A stretch of DNA of 64,000 bases. Source: MFD04580-c1 sp963702995. Its GTDB lineage: Bacteria > Planctomycetota > Phycisphaerae > Tepidisphaerales > Tepidisphaeraceae. Position numbers and translations under genes: made by a program. Below the pieces are notes generated by a model, which ran no database searches, was not told the origin of the DNA, and worked only from the letters and a program-made list of their open reading frames with translations. Within the stretch, counting starts at the first letter, position 1; each line of letters opens with the position of its first letter. Below, piece after piece: positions 1-6,308 of this stretch. Location of the stretch: positions 2,170,001-2,234,000 of the forward strand of contig OY969783.1 in assembly GCA_963702995.1 (NCBI GenBank). The letters are read 5' to 3'.

Positions 1-273
1 AGGAAGTAGCGCATAACGCGGACGAGCGGGTCACGGAACTCGTACACCAAGACATGGCCGTGCCCTCGTTTCCTCTTTCGAATCAGCCAATAACGAAACA
101 TGATCGCGGTCGGTCATAGCTCGCCCGAGGGTGGGCTCCGCCCCCAATCGATCGGTCTCGCCCAGCAGATACGCGAAGTACATATTCGCGTGCGGGCGGC
201 CGTGGTTCCGAGAATTCCAGTCCCAGATCGCGTCGAGGTCGGCCAACGCTTCGGCGGTGTATTCGACCCTCAT
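1..273 (-). pseudogene. ParE/RelE-family toxin, frameshifted and cut by the window edge
   Basis: Small toxin of the RelE/ParE superfamily (ParE members poison gyrase, RelE members cleave mRNA; which applies here cannot be told). Translation starts at the ATG ending at 273 and gives MRVEYTAEALADLDAIWDW followed by the helical N-terminal half. The expected C-terminal half, FRYWLIRKRKRGHGHV and then VYEFRDPLVRVMRYF, lies in another frame, as if one extra base were present near 102. The gene then runs off the left edge. The start overlaps the antitoxin stop in an ATGA tetranucleotide, so the pair is translationally coupled. The indel resembles many others in this window and may be a sequencing error rather than a real knock-out. 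Confidence 0.75.
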
Positions 274-560
274 CCCGTCTGATCATCTTTGAACGCTTGG
301 GACTTTCGAAGAAAGTGTTCGCGAACTTCCTCGGACGTGAGCGTCTTCGCGCCGGCCTGTGCCTTCGCGGATATGGCCGCGAGCTCGGCGATCACTCCCG
401 GGGTGAATCGATCATCAAAATCGGGAGTAGCGGCGTCGTCATGAGACAGGGCATCAACCACCAGATCGTTGACGAACTCGTGAACGCTCGTGTACCCGCC
501 AGCGGCCGCACGCCGTTGAGCGGCTTGGAAAACCTGATCAGTTAATTCAACGTGAGGCAT
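270..560 (-). CDS. antitoxin of a ParE-type toxin-antitoxin pair
   Basis: A 96-residue protein beginning MPHVELTDQVFQAAQRRA, with an N-terminal part that looks like a ribbon-helix-helix/CopG-like DNA-binding segment and an acidic C-terminal half that would wrap the toxin. The ATG at 560 is chosen because GGAG sits about 5 bases upstream; a longer reading from 611 has no such site. It directly precedes the toxin, with an ATGA overlap at 270-273. The family assignment rests on size, position and coupling to a recognisable ParE; the precise antitoxin family was not identified. Confidence 0.75.
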   Translation of the reverse strand: MPHVELTDQVFQAAQRRAAAGGYTSVHEFVNDLVVDALSHDDAATPDFDDRFTPGVIAELAAISAKAQAGAKTLTSEEVREHFLRKSQAFKDDQTG

Positions 561-604
561 GTTCGCTCCACTCTTCGACTTCTTCATCAGACGCCAAGTG
601 CCTA

Positions 605-645
605 CCAACAAAAACGGCTCACAGTCCGTTCAGGACCATGAGCCG
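605..645 (-). terminator. displaced original terminator of tRNA-Gly
   Basis: Read on the minus strand, a strong stem is formed by CGGCTCA with TGAGCCG (639-645 with 615-621), extended by an inner GTCC/GGAC pair and followed by five U residues (610-614). It lies immediately beyond the tRNA 3' fragment at 654-695. This is where the tRNA-Gly terminator would have been before the element at 654-4358 inserted. Confidence 0.75.
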
Positions 646-653
646 GTATTAAG

Positions 654-695
654 AGCGGGTGAAGGGGGTCGAACCCTCGACATTCACGTTGGCAA
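654..695. repeat. attachment-site repeat: displaced 3' fragment of tRNA-Gly
   Basis: These 42 bases are identical to 4317-4358, the 3' half of the intact tRNA-Gly gene from the anticodon (GCC) to the discriminator base. Identity stops abruptly at both ends. A duplicated tRNA 3' end on the far side of an integrase gene is the standard footprint of site-specific integration. Confidence 0.9.
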
Positions 696-699
696 GGTT

Positions 700-933
700 A
701 AAGCGTCAACTCGTAAGCCCCTTTCGGATCAATCAGTTACGACCGACGCGAAAGCCGATTACACTCCTGATTACATTCCGGACGCGAAAAACGGTAACGG
801 GCCGGCCGCGGCCCCCCTCCAGAACACGCTCGCCGATTCTCTCGCCATGATCGCCCGCCTGCCGCTCACCGATGCCGAGAAGGCGGATGCGGTGCGGCAG
901 TTGCTCAACCCCCGAAAGGACGCTCCCCGATGA
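700..933 (+). CDS. small hypothetical protein, 5' end unclear
   Basis: An open frame ends at 933 with the tail MIARLPLTDAEKADAVRQLL. Its stop overlaps the next start in ATGA (930-933), which suggests a coupled pair. No convincing start codon lies between the attachment repeat and the conserved tail; upstream the frame simply reads through tRNA-derived sequence. It may begin at a non-ATG codon or be a fragment cut at the attachment site. Function unknown. Confidence 0.4.
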   Translation, partial: KASTRKPLSDQSVTTDAKADYTPDYIPDAKNGNGPAAAPLQNTLADSLAMIARLPLTDAEKADAVRQLLNPRKDAPR

Positions 934-1616
934 AACGCCCCGCCAAGCCGCGCAAACGAAGCAGGAAGCCCCCTGATCCTGCGGGTGCCCCTCCCGCTTC
1001 CACCCCGCACGCCGGCGCTCTGGCGAAGGCCCCTGCGGACGTAGACGCCGAACGGGCGGCGCGGATTCGCGCCATTCCGGGGATGCATACCCCGGTTGTC
1101 GGCCGCAACGTCTACCGGTCGCAACTCGGCGACTTCTCGCAGGATGCCGCGCTCCATGAGACGTCGCTCGACCACGTCGCCCATTCGCTCCGACGCATGG
1201 CAACCCGCGGACCCGCTGGAGGAGATGCTCATCGTCCAGGCGATCTGGACGCACACCCGCCTTGCTCGCCTGTCGATCCTTGCCGTGCGCAGACCGGAGT
1301 CGATCAGGTGCGGGTGATGAACGAAGCCTGCGAACGGGCGGCCGGGACCTATCGCAAGCTGATGCTTGCCCTCGCCGACTACCGGCGGCCGCCCCGGCCC
1401 GATGGCCCCGTTACGATCCAGACCAACGTCGCCCACAACCAATTGGTGACCCATGGCACACCCGCCGCAAAACAAATCCCGTCGAACGAACAAGGATCGT
1501 CAAGGCCGCCCCAGGCACTACTGCCTCACACCGTCGGGGCTGGCTTCGCTGCGCCAATCAGCGGAGGCGAATCGGCCGTGGTGCTGGTCAACCGGGCCGC
1601 AGACGCCGGAGGGTAA
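930..1616 (+). CDS. conserved hypothetical protein, two compensating frameshifts
   Basis: The reading starts at ATG 930 and carries HETSLDHVAHSLRRMA. It then continues best in a second frame as QPADPLEEMLIVQAIWTHTR (an extra base near 1200) and returns to the first frame as VRVMNEACERAAGTYRKLML and LALADYRRPPRP (a missing base near 1289). The pieces join into one helical protein with a disordered basic N-terminus, a form I associate with a family seen in planctomycete genomes; no function is known to me. Its C-terminal tail overlaps the next gene by about 160 bases in another frame. Lies inside the tRNA-Gly element. Confidence 0.5.
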   Translation: MKRPAKPRKRSRKPPDPAGAPPASTPHAGALAKAPADVDAERAARIRAIPGMHTPVVGRNVYRSQLGDFSQDAALHETSLDHVAHSLRRMATRGPAGGDAHRPGDLDAHPPCSPVDPCRAQTGVDQVRVMNEACERAAGTYRKLMLALADYRRPPRPDGPVTIQTNVAHNQLVTHGTPAAKQIPSNEQGSSRPPQALLPHTVGAGFAAPISGGESAVVLVNRAADAGG

Positions 1617-1758
1617 AGAGCGATCGAAGCTCAACGCTTCAAAGCACGGCAACCGAAGCGTCGAAGCGATCGCCTCCCGCCGGGCATGTAACGATGCGCT
1701 TCGCACCGCTCGCACGGCCATCAGATGCCACAGGGATGGATCCGGTGAATGTAACTGA
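1453..1758 (+). CDS. conserved small protein with GP-TPEGK-KHG motif
   Basis: A 101-residue protein starting MAHPPQNKSRRTNKDRQG and containing TPSGLASLRQSAEANRPW and GPQTPEGKERSKLNASKHG. The GP-x-TPEGK-x-S-x-x-N-A-x-KHG signature is a recurrent motif of short planctomycete and phage-neighbour proteins with no assigned biochemical role. It is basic, without a signal peptide, and likely cytoplasmic. It overlaps the 3' end of the preceding gene out of frame, and cargo status in the integrative element is inferred from its position between the attachment repeats. Confidence 0.6.
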   Translation: MAHPPQNKSRRTNKDRQGRPRHYCLTPSGLASLRQSAEANRPWCWSTGPQTPEGKERSKLNASKHGNRSVEAIASRRACNDALRTARTAIRCHRDGSGECN

Positions 1759-2175
1759 TGATCCTTCCGGTCTAGGCCTTCCTATTGACTCGGCGCTTTA
1801 CCGGCCCCCGAGTTTGTTTCTTCAAAGCTCGCTTCGAAGCTCCTAAGGCGCATCGAATTGACGAAGCTGGCGACAACATTCCGATTACCTTGACGGCTCC
1901 TCTTTCGATGATTTTCACGACAATGTCTGCAAGGACATGTTCGAAGAACTGGGCGTTCATGGGCTTCCTTTTCTGGGGTTTTTCGGTCCCTCTGACGTTC
2001 AGGGGGACAGTTCCAGGGAAGGGCAGGAAGTTTGTGATTTGACGCATGTTTTGATGGAACGTGCCCTAAGCGTCTATCTAGAATGGGCTTATGTCTCTGT
2101 GATTGTTCTGGTTATAGTTAAGTTCGACAACGTGACGCTGGTTTCGTTCCTGTCGATCTGGTAATTTGTTGCCAT
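1759..2175. other. no clear gene
   Basis: Lower-GC stretch inside the integrative element. Open frames exist on both strands (for example 1772-2047 minus and 1937-2164 plus), but none has a ribosome binding site, a recognisable motif or convincing composition. It may hold the promoter for the 2176 gene. Confidence 0.4.
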
Positions 2176-2694
2176 ATGGCTCAACAGCAACAAAAGGGAG
2201 AGAAGCTCAAAGAAGCGCGTGGTGAGGTCGGCTGGGAAGATCGCTCAAAGGAGCGTCGGAGGCGAAAGGCTCTAGAAAGATGCGTTGGAGATTTTGTCGA
2301 GGAAAGGCGCAGCGAACATTTTGAGAAGAGGCACACAGAGCAGGTTGAGAGACTTCGACAGATTCCTCGTAAATTGCTTCTGAAGGCTCTTTATCAAATA
2401 ACAGACGCTATTGATCTTCTGTCAAAGGCTAGAAGCGTAATCGAGATGGTTGATTTAGAATGCGAGGTGCCTTGTAGTCAGCGTATTGATCAAGGCTTTT
2501 TCTACAGGAAAAAGATGCGCCATGACTCACAGATCAAACTCAAAGTTGCTCAGTCAGAACTTTCGTTAGTTGCAAGCATTATTGGAGTAGCCGCAAAACC
2601 AGAGTTAGAGCGAATTTTTTCGAAGCCTCCGACTGACGAAAGCCTAGACATAAAAAAACCCTCCAAGGAACAGCCAGAAACCTTGGAGGGCTAA
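2176..2694 (+). CDS. hypothetical charged protein, element cargo
   Basis: A 172-residue protein of unknown function. The first 65 residues are very rich in Lys, Arg and Glu (for example RSKERRRRKALERCVGDF) and probably form a long helix or coiled coil. The middle (KLLLKALYQITDAIDLLSKA) is amphipathic helical, and the tail is rich in Lys, Pro and Glu. No membrane segment, signal peptide or catalytic motif is visible. Codon use is less GC-rich than the flanking host genes, consistent with transfer on the element. Its last codons overlap the minus-strand terminator that closes the convergent recombinase transcript. Confidence 0.6.
   Translation: MAQQQQKGEKLKEARGEVGWEDRSKERRRRKALERCVGDFVEERRSEHFEKRHTEQVERLRQIPRKLLLKALYQITDAIDLLSKARSVIEMVDLECEVPCSQRIDQGFFYRKKMRHDSQIKLKVAQSELSLVASIIGVAAKPELERIFSKPPTDESLDIKKPSKEQPETLEG
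2652..2690 (-). terminator. rho-independent terminator of the recombinase
   Basis: CCCTCCAAGG (2659-2668) pairs perfectly with CCTTGGAGGG (2681-2690). On the minus strand the stem is followed by seven U residues (2652-2658). It lies about 150 bases past the recombinase stop and is embedded in the 3' end of the convergent 2176 gene. Confidence 0.85.
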
Positions 2695-2838
2695 ACGTTC
2701 AGTCGGCTTACAGGTTCCGACTAAATGGAAATTGTCTCGGCTAACTAGAGAGGAAAGCCGATACTATCTATATCGGAACATCATAAGAAATCCCTTCTTT
2801 TTTTTAACTCGTTGTTTTAAAAGAGAGGGGATTTTGCT

Positions 2839-4127
2839 TTAGACCTTAAAGCCGTAGCGTTCTCCCAGCCACTTCAAAGCCCTGTCAAACTGTTCTTGCG
2901 ATGGTTTAACATAACTTTTATCTGCTACCGTCCTAGCAGATTGAGCCAGAAAATACTGGGAGAACTTCCCGTATTCCTCATGCGACCCCAGAAGCGAACT
3001 AGAAGTGTTCCGAATAACCTTGAGGCTTTTGCGGTCTTCCTTTTTGACTTTGATTTTATCCAGATGCCCCTTATAAGCCTTTGCGATAAAATCAACTGAA
3101 CTGCTTTTCTTTCCGTCTTTAGACAACCACTTCCCAGCAAGAATACCTCCGTCTCCATTAACGAAAACTGAAGGGCTGTCATGGTTTGCTTCTCGCTTCA
3201 AGCCCTCTAACGTCTCGGCCCAGAGGCGATAAACAACCGTGGGCGTATCCTTATGCTTCTTTGTCTTTGAGCGTTTCCTCGTAATCGTTCCAGCCTTCAC
3301 GTCAACTTCTGAATGTTTTAGGTCAGAGATATCTTTTGCAGTCATTCCGCAGTTAGCCATGAGAAGGAGGAAGGCTTTGAGCCTATCTGGCGACTGTTGA
3401 CAATCTTAGCCAGTTCTTCCGTTTCAAAGATTTCAACGGTTGAGAGGTTGACAGAGACGCTCAAGTCTTTGCTCTTGATGTTTCTCGGCAGTTCGATAAC
3501 CCCCCATTCCCAGCATTTCGTGACGAACTGCTTAGCAACCTGAAGCCTATCCCTTGCTCCGTAGCTGGAAAGTTTCCCATCGCCCATGAGGGTCAGAGAC
3601 GCCGTATGCCAGTCGGTCAGCGTCAAGGCAGAGATTTCCTCTACTCGCCTGTCTGCCCCCACGAAGTCTCGAAACTGTTCAGCGTACAACTTGAGGTTCA
3701 CGAAGCGTCCGTTGCTCCGCTGGTCCGTGACCGCTTGCGAGCGTTTGAAATCCAGGAAGCGAGTCACGAAGCCCCCTACCGTCTTCTCTGCTGGGATCTT
3801 CTGGCGCGCCGCAGCCAAAGCCTTGTCGATTTCGTCTCGCTCGTCAGCGGTCGGCTGGAGAGGTTCTGAGGCGTTTCGGTACTCCCTCGCCTGATTCAGA
3901 GCGTGGCGTTCTTTCGCCTCGCCAGTCAGAAAGGGCGCATCTGCCGAAGCCTTCTCTTTGGGCTTCAGTCCCTTCTGAATTCCCTCCCATTCCCCCAGGG
4001 CTGCCCTGTAGCCATCCATATCCCACTTTTCCCTACATTTGCCTTTGCCGAGGTAGTAGGTCTTGCCGTCTTTGAACTTCTTCCAGCATTTTCGAGGGGC
4101 GAACCACGACAGTTCAAACTTTGCCAT
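2839..4127 (-). pseudogene. tyrosine recombinase/integrase, single frameshift
   Basis: Phage-type integrase expected to insert and excise the element at tRNA-Gly. The first 250 or so residues (start MAKFELSWFAPRKCWKKF, ATG at 4127) contain an N-terminal arm-binding region and a core-binding domain. The catalytic domain continues in another frame from DRLKAFLLLMANCGMTAKDI after an apparent missing base near 3387. Box II reads VIRNTSSSLLGS and the C-terminal part LAQSARTVADKSYV, with the nucleophile probably the Tyr of SYV; the usual LGH histidine is Gln here and the first catalytic Arg is not evident. It reads away from the tRNA. Confidence 0.8.
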
Positions 4128-4138
4128 TTCGTCATCTC

Positions 4139-4273
4139 TGTATCTAATCCAGCCCCCTTGTATCTAATTCTGGACGGGTGTATCTAAAAAAACGCGAATG
4201 TCAACAGGGGGTCAAAAAGCCAGAGAATTAGATACAGGATTAGATACAGAGGCGTGGGGGGCGATTAGGTACA
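4139..4273. repeat. 3+3 array of TGTATCTAAT sites between integrase and tRNA
   Basis: Three direct copies of TGTATCTAA(T/A) begin at 4139, 4159 and 4179, exactly 20 bases apart. Three inverted copies, ATTAGATACA twice and ATTAGGTACA, begin at 4227, 4239 and 4264. The cluster fills the space between the recombinase start and the tRNA. Likely roles are arm-type sites for the recombinase, operator sites for its own promoter, or replication iterons; the sequence does not distinguish them. Confidence 0.8.
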
Positions 4274-4274
4274 A

Positions 4275-4311
4275 ACAAAAACGCCTGTAACTCGTTAGGT
4301 TACAGGCGTTT
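4275..4311 (-). terminator. element-borne terminator for tRNA-Gly
   Basis: AAACGCCTGTAAC (4279-4291) pairs perfectly with GTTACAGGCGTTT (4299-4311) around a 7-base loop, and on the minus strand is followed by U-rich sequence. It begins six bases after the tRNA 3' end, so it would terminate the tRNA-Gly transcript now that the original terminator has been displaced to 605-645. Confidence 0.8.
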
Positions 4312-4316
4312 ATGGA

Positions 4317-4388
4317 AGCGGGTGAAGGGGGTCGAACCCTCGACATTCACGTTGGCAACGTGACGCTCTACCACTGAGCTACACCCGC
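4317..4388 (-). tRNA. tRNA-Gly (GCC)
   Basis: A 72-base cloverleaf read on the minus strand. Acceptor stem GCGGGTG pairs with CACCCGC, D-arm GCTC/GAGC, anticodon stem TCACG/CGTGA around loop TTGCCAA (anticodon GCC), T-arm with loop TTCGACC, and discriminator U as usual for bacterial tRNA-Gly. CCA is not encoded. Its 3' 42 bases are supplied by the integrated element. Confidence 0.95.
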
Positions 4389-4620
4389 GAGCATCTGGTT
4401 CGGGGCGATGGGGCCGCCGCCGGTTGTCGAGTGGAAAAGTCTACACGGATGGGGCGCGAAATCAAGGGCGGAGATAAATCCGCGCGGCGGAGCCCTGGGG
4501 AGAGGCCCGGGGGCGTTCCCAGCGCGCTGGGGCTGAATTCTCTGCCTGGGGGCTCTAAGATGCGGCCGTCTTTGGTGTGCCGGCGCCGTCACGGCGACGC
4601 CGGTCGGAAAGGAGCTTGCA

Positions 4621-5310
4621 ATGGGCGACTTCAGCGTTTTGGTCCTGACCGCGCCGCCGGTGGGGATGTCGGCGGAGGCGGGCGGGGCCATGGTGAAGGT
4701 GGATGGGCGGGAGACGCTGATTCGCAGCGTCGAGCTCTTTCTCAACCGAGATAACGTCAAGCAGGTTCAGGTCGTGTTCGCCCCCGAGCAGGTGGAAGAG
4801 GCCAAGCGCAAGTTCGGGCCGCATTTCGGCTTCTCCGGGGTCAAGATCGTCGGCGGTGGGACGCGGTGGATGGAGCAGGTGGCGGCCGGAGCGGAGAAAC
4901 TCGACCCGGCGTGCGGCCATGTGATCGTTCACGACGGGGCGCGGCCGGCGGTGCCCTATTCGGATATTGATGCGGTCATGGCGGCCGCGGAGAAGCACGC
5001 GGCCGTCGTGCTGACGTCGCCTGTGCGCGGAACGGTGTTGGAAGTGGAGGAAGGGGCGGCCGTCGCATCCCACGCGGCCGGGCGGTTCGTGACGGCGCTC
5101 ACGCCGATGGCCTTCTCGCGGGAGGTCTTCCTGGAGATGGCCAAGTCCCGTGCCGAGATTCACCCGTCGCGGCTCACGATCCTGAGGGGCTCGCCGTTGA
5201 ACATCCGGGTGGGCGGGGCCGCGGATGCAGCGCTCGCCAGGACGATGATCGCGATGCTCCCCAAAGCGAAGGTGAAGCCGATCAGCCCGTTCGAAGAGGC
5301 GCAGTGGTGA
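4621..5310 (+). CDS. IspD-like cytidylyltransferase family protein, divergent
   Basis: A 229-residue protein with the overall IspD plan (4-diphosphocytidyl-2-C-methylerythritol synthase, MEP isoprenoid pathway). Family features retained are GGGTRWMEQVAAG, VHDGARPAV, VRGT and ALTPM. Features altered are the glycine-rich N-terminal loop, normally AAG-x-G-x-RM, which here reads TAPPVGMSAEAGG and lacks the Arg, and the C-terminal NIKVT, which here is NIRVG. It ends PISPFEEAQW. It could be a working but divergent IspD or a paralogue with another substrate. The ATG at 4621 follows AAGGAG closely. It stands alone, downstream of tRNA-Gly on the opposite strand. Confidence 0.7.
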   Translation: MGDFSVLVLTAPPVGMSAEAGGAMVKVDGRETLIRSVELFLNRDNVKQVQVVFAPEQVEEAKRKFGPHFGFSGVKIVGGGTRWMEQVAAGAEKLDPACGHVIVHDGARPAVPYSDIDAVMAAAEKHAAVVLTSPVRGTVLEVEEGAAVASHAAGRFVTALTPMAFSREVFLEMAKSRAEIHPSRLTILRGSPLNIRVGGAADAALARTMIAMLPKAKVKPISPFEEAQW

Positions 5311-5448
5311 GGGTCGTTCCCTGGAGGCGCGGTTCGGTTTCGCGGCCGGTCGGCTGGTCGATCGGCGGGTCGTGTGTCTGACGCTTGCGGGGGCTGAAGG
5401 CACGTGTCGGATCGCACAGTTCCGGCGGCGCTGGCGGAGGCCGGGAGA

Positions 5449-5733
5449 TCAGGCGGCGACGGCGAGGCGGTCGTCCTGGACCCACCACTGCGGTACGGGG
5501 TTGGGCGTCGCGACGGATTGGACGCCCAGCCAGCCAGCGCAAACGGCGATCGCGTGCCGCGCTTGCTGGGGGGAGTCGAACACCTGTTCGATGCTCCGGC
5601 GATTCTTCGGGTTCCGCCACGCGTTGAGCAGGCTGCCCACGGTGTGAAGCCTGAGAATGTGCTGGAGCGGCAACGCGATCTGCGATCGCATGACATCGGT
5701 GAGCGGAAGATCGAGAATCGGATTCCGAGACAT
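5449..5733 (-). CDS. hypothetical protein
   Basis: A 94-residue reading from ATG 5733 (MSRNPILDLPLTDVMRSQIA) to DDRLAVAA. It has plausible composition, with several Trp and balanced hydrophobics (GWLGVQSVATPNPVPQWW), but no recognised domain. There is no clear Shine-Dalgarno site; a TTG at 5760 would lengthen it by nine residues. It is convergent with the IspD-like gene. Function unknown. Confidence 0.45.
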   Translation of the reverse strand: MSRNPILDLPLTDVMRSQIALPLQHILRLHTVGSLLNAWRNPKNRRSIEQVFDSPQQARHAIAVCAGWLGVQSVATPNPVPQWWVQDDRLAVAA

Positions 5734-6161
5734 ATTGAACCGATCTGGCACGGCTCGCAAACGTCGAAGGGTTCAGGTGTTGGGCGACGTGCCTGAACGC
5801 TCGGCGGAAGCGGCCGCTGGCCGTATGTTCGAGCCTGGGCGACTCAAGGGCGGGCGCACTCGAGGAGGCGAGCCGCGCCGGCCCCGCCGCCCATTATCGG
5901 ATGGCAGGAAACTCATGCTCTCACCCCACGTGGCATCCGTGCCGCGCGGGGCGTGACTTGGGCCACCTCGTCTCTGCGTGAACCGCCCAGTCGTCGGGGG
6001 GGCCCAGGCTGGCGACCGCTGTAATCACTTCGTGAAACTCATCGGCAGAGGGTAGAACGTTGCATTACGTTTTTTCACGTTGTGGATCAGTCCAGATCGC
6101 TTCTGTCAAGAGCCCTGAAGTGGGCAAATGGTTCATCGCTACGTCCCGCCACGGGCTCGTC
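5734..6161. other. long intergenic region upstream of purA
   Basis: No gene with support. Mostly GC-rich, turning more AT-rich after 6040 ahead of the purA promoter. Confidence 0.4.
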
Positions 6162-6190
6162 TTGACACGTTTCTGAACCACCCCTAACGT
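6162..6190 (+). promoter_or_regulatory. sigma-70-like promoter for purA
   Basis: TTGACA at 6162-6167, a 17-base spacer, and TAACGT at 6185-6190. The -35 is perfect and the -10 weak. Predicted start about 6197, giving a leader of about 110 bases before purA. Confidence 0.55.
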
Positions 6191-6308
6191 GACGGCCGCC
6201 CACGGGGGGCATGGGGTGCGGGACCGTCGGCCCGACCCTCGCCATCGCCGCTGAGCCTCATCGCGATGGCCGCCCACCCGACACAGACTCGCACTGTTGC
6301 AGAAAGGG

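Larger units (their letters stand above)
654..4358. mobile_element. small integrative element in tRNA-Gly(GCC)
   Basis: About 3.66 kb lie between the two 42-bp repeats (654-695 and 4317-4358). The tRNA-proximal end carries a tyrosine recombinase reading away from the tRNA, a clustered array of 10-bp sites, and a new terminator for the tRNA. Cargo is a charged 172-residue protein and, at the distal end, GC-rich genes of a conserved but uncharacterised type. The tRNA-proximal 2.3 kb is visibly less GC-rich than the host, while 700-1750 is host-like, so the element is mosaic. The recombinase has an apparent 1-base deletion, so the element may be immobile unless that is a read error. Confidence 0.85.

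Noticed and set aside
559..699. Peptide GEGGRTLDIHVGK upstream of the 700-933 frame
   Set aside because: It is the translation of the duplicated tRNA-Gly fragment, a common source of spurious N-termini.
1772..2164. Short frames on both strands inside the element
   Set aside because: No ribosome binding site, no recognisable motif, and mutually overlapping; left as unassigned.
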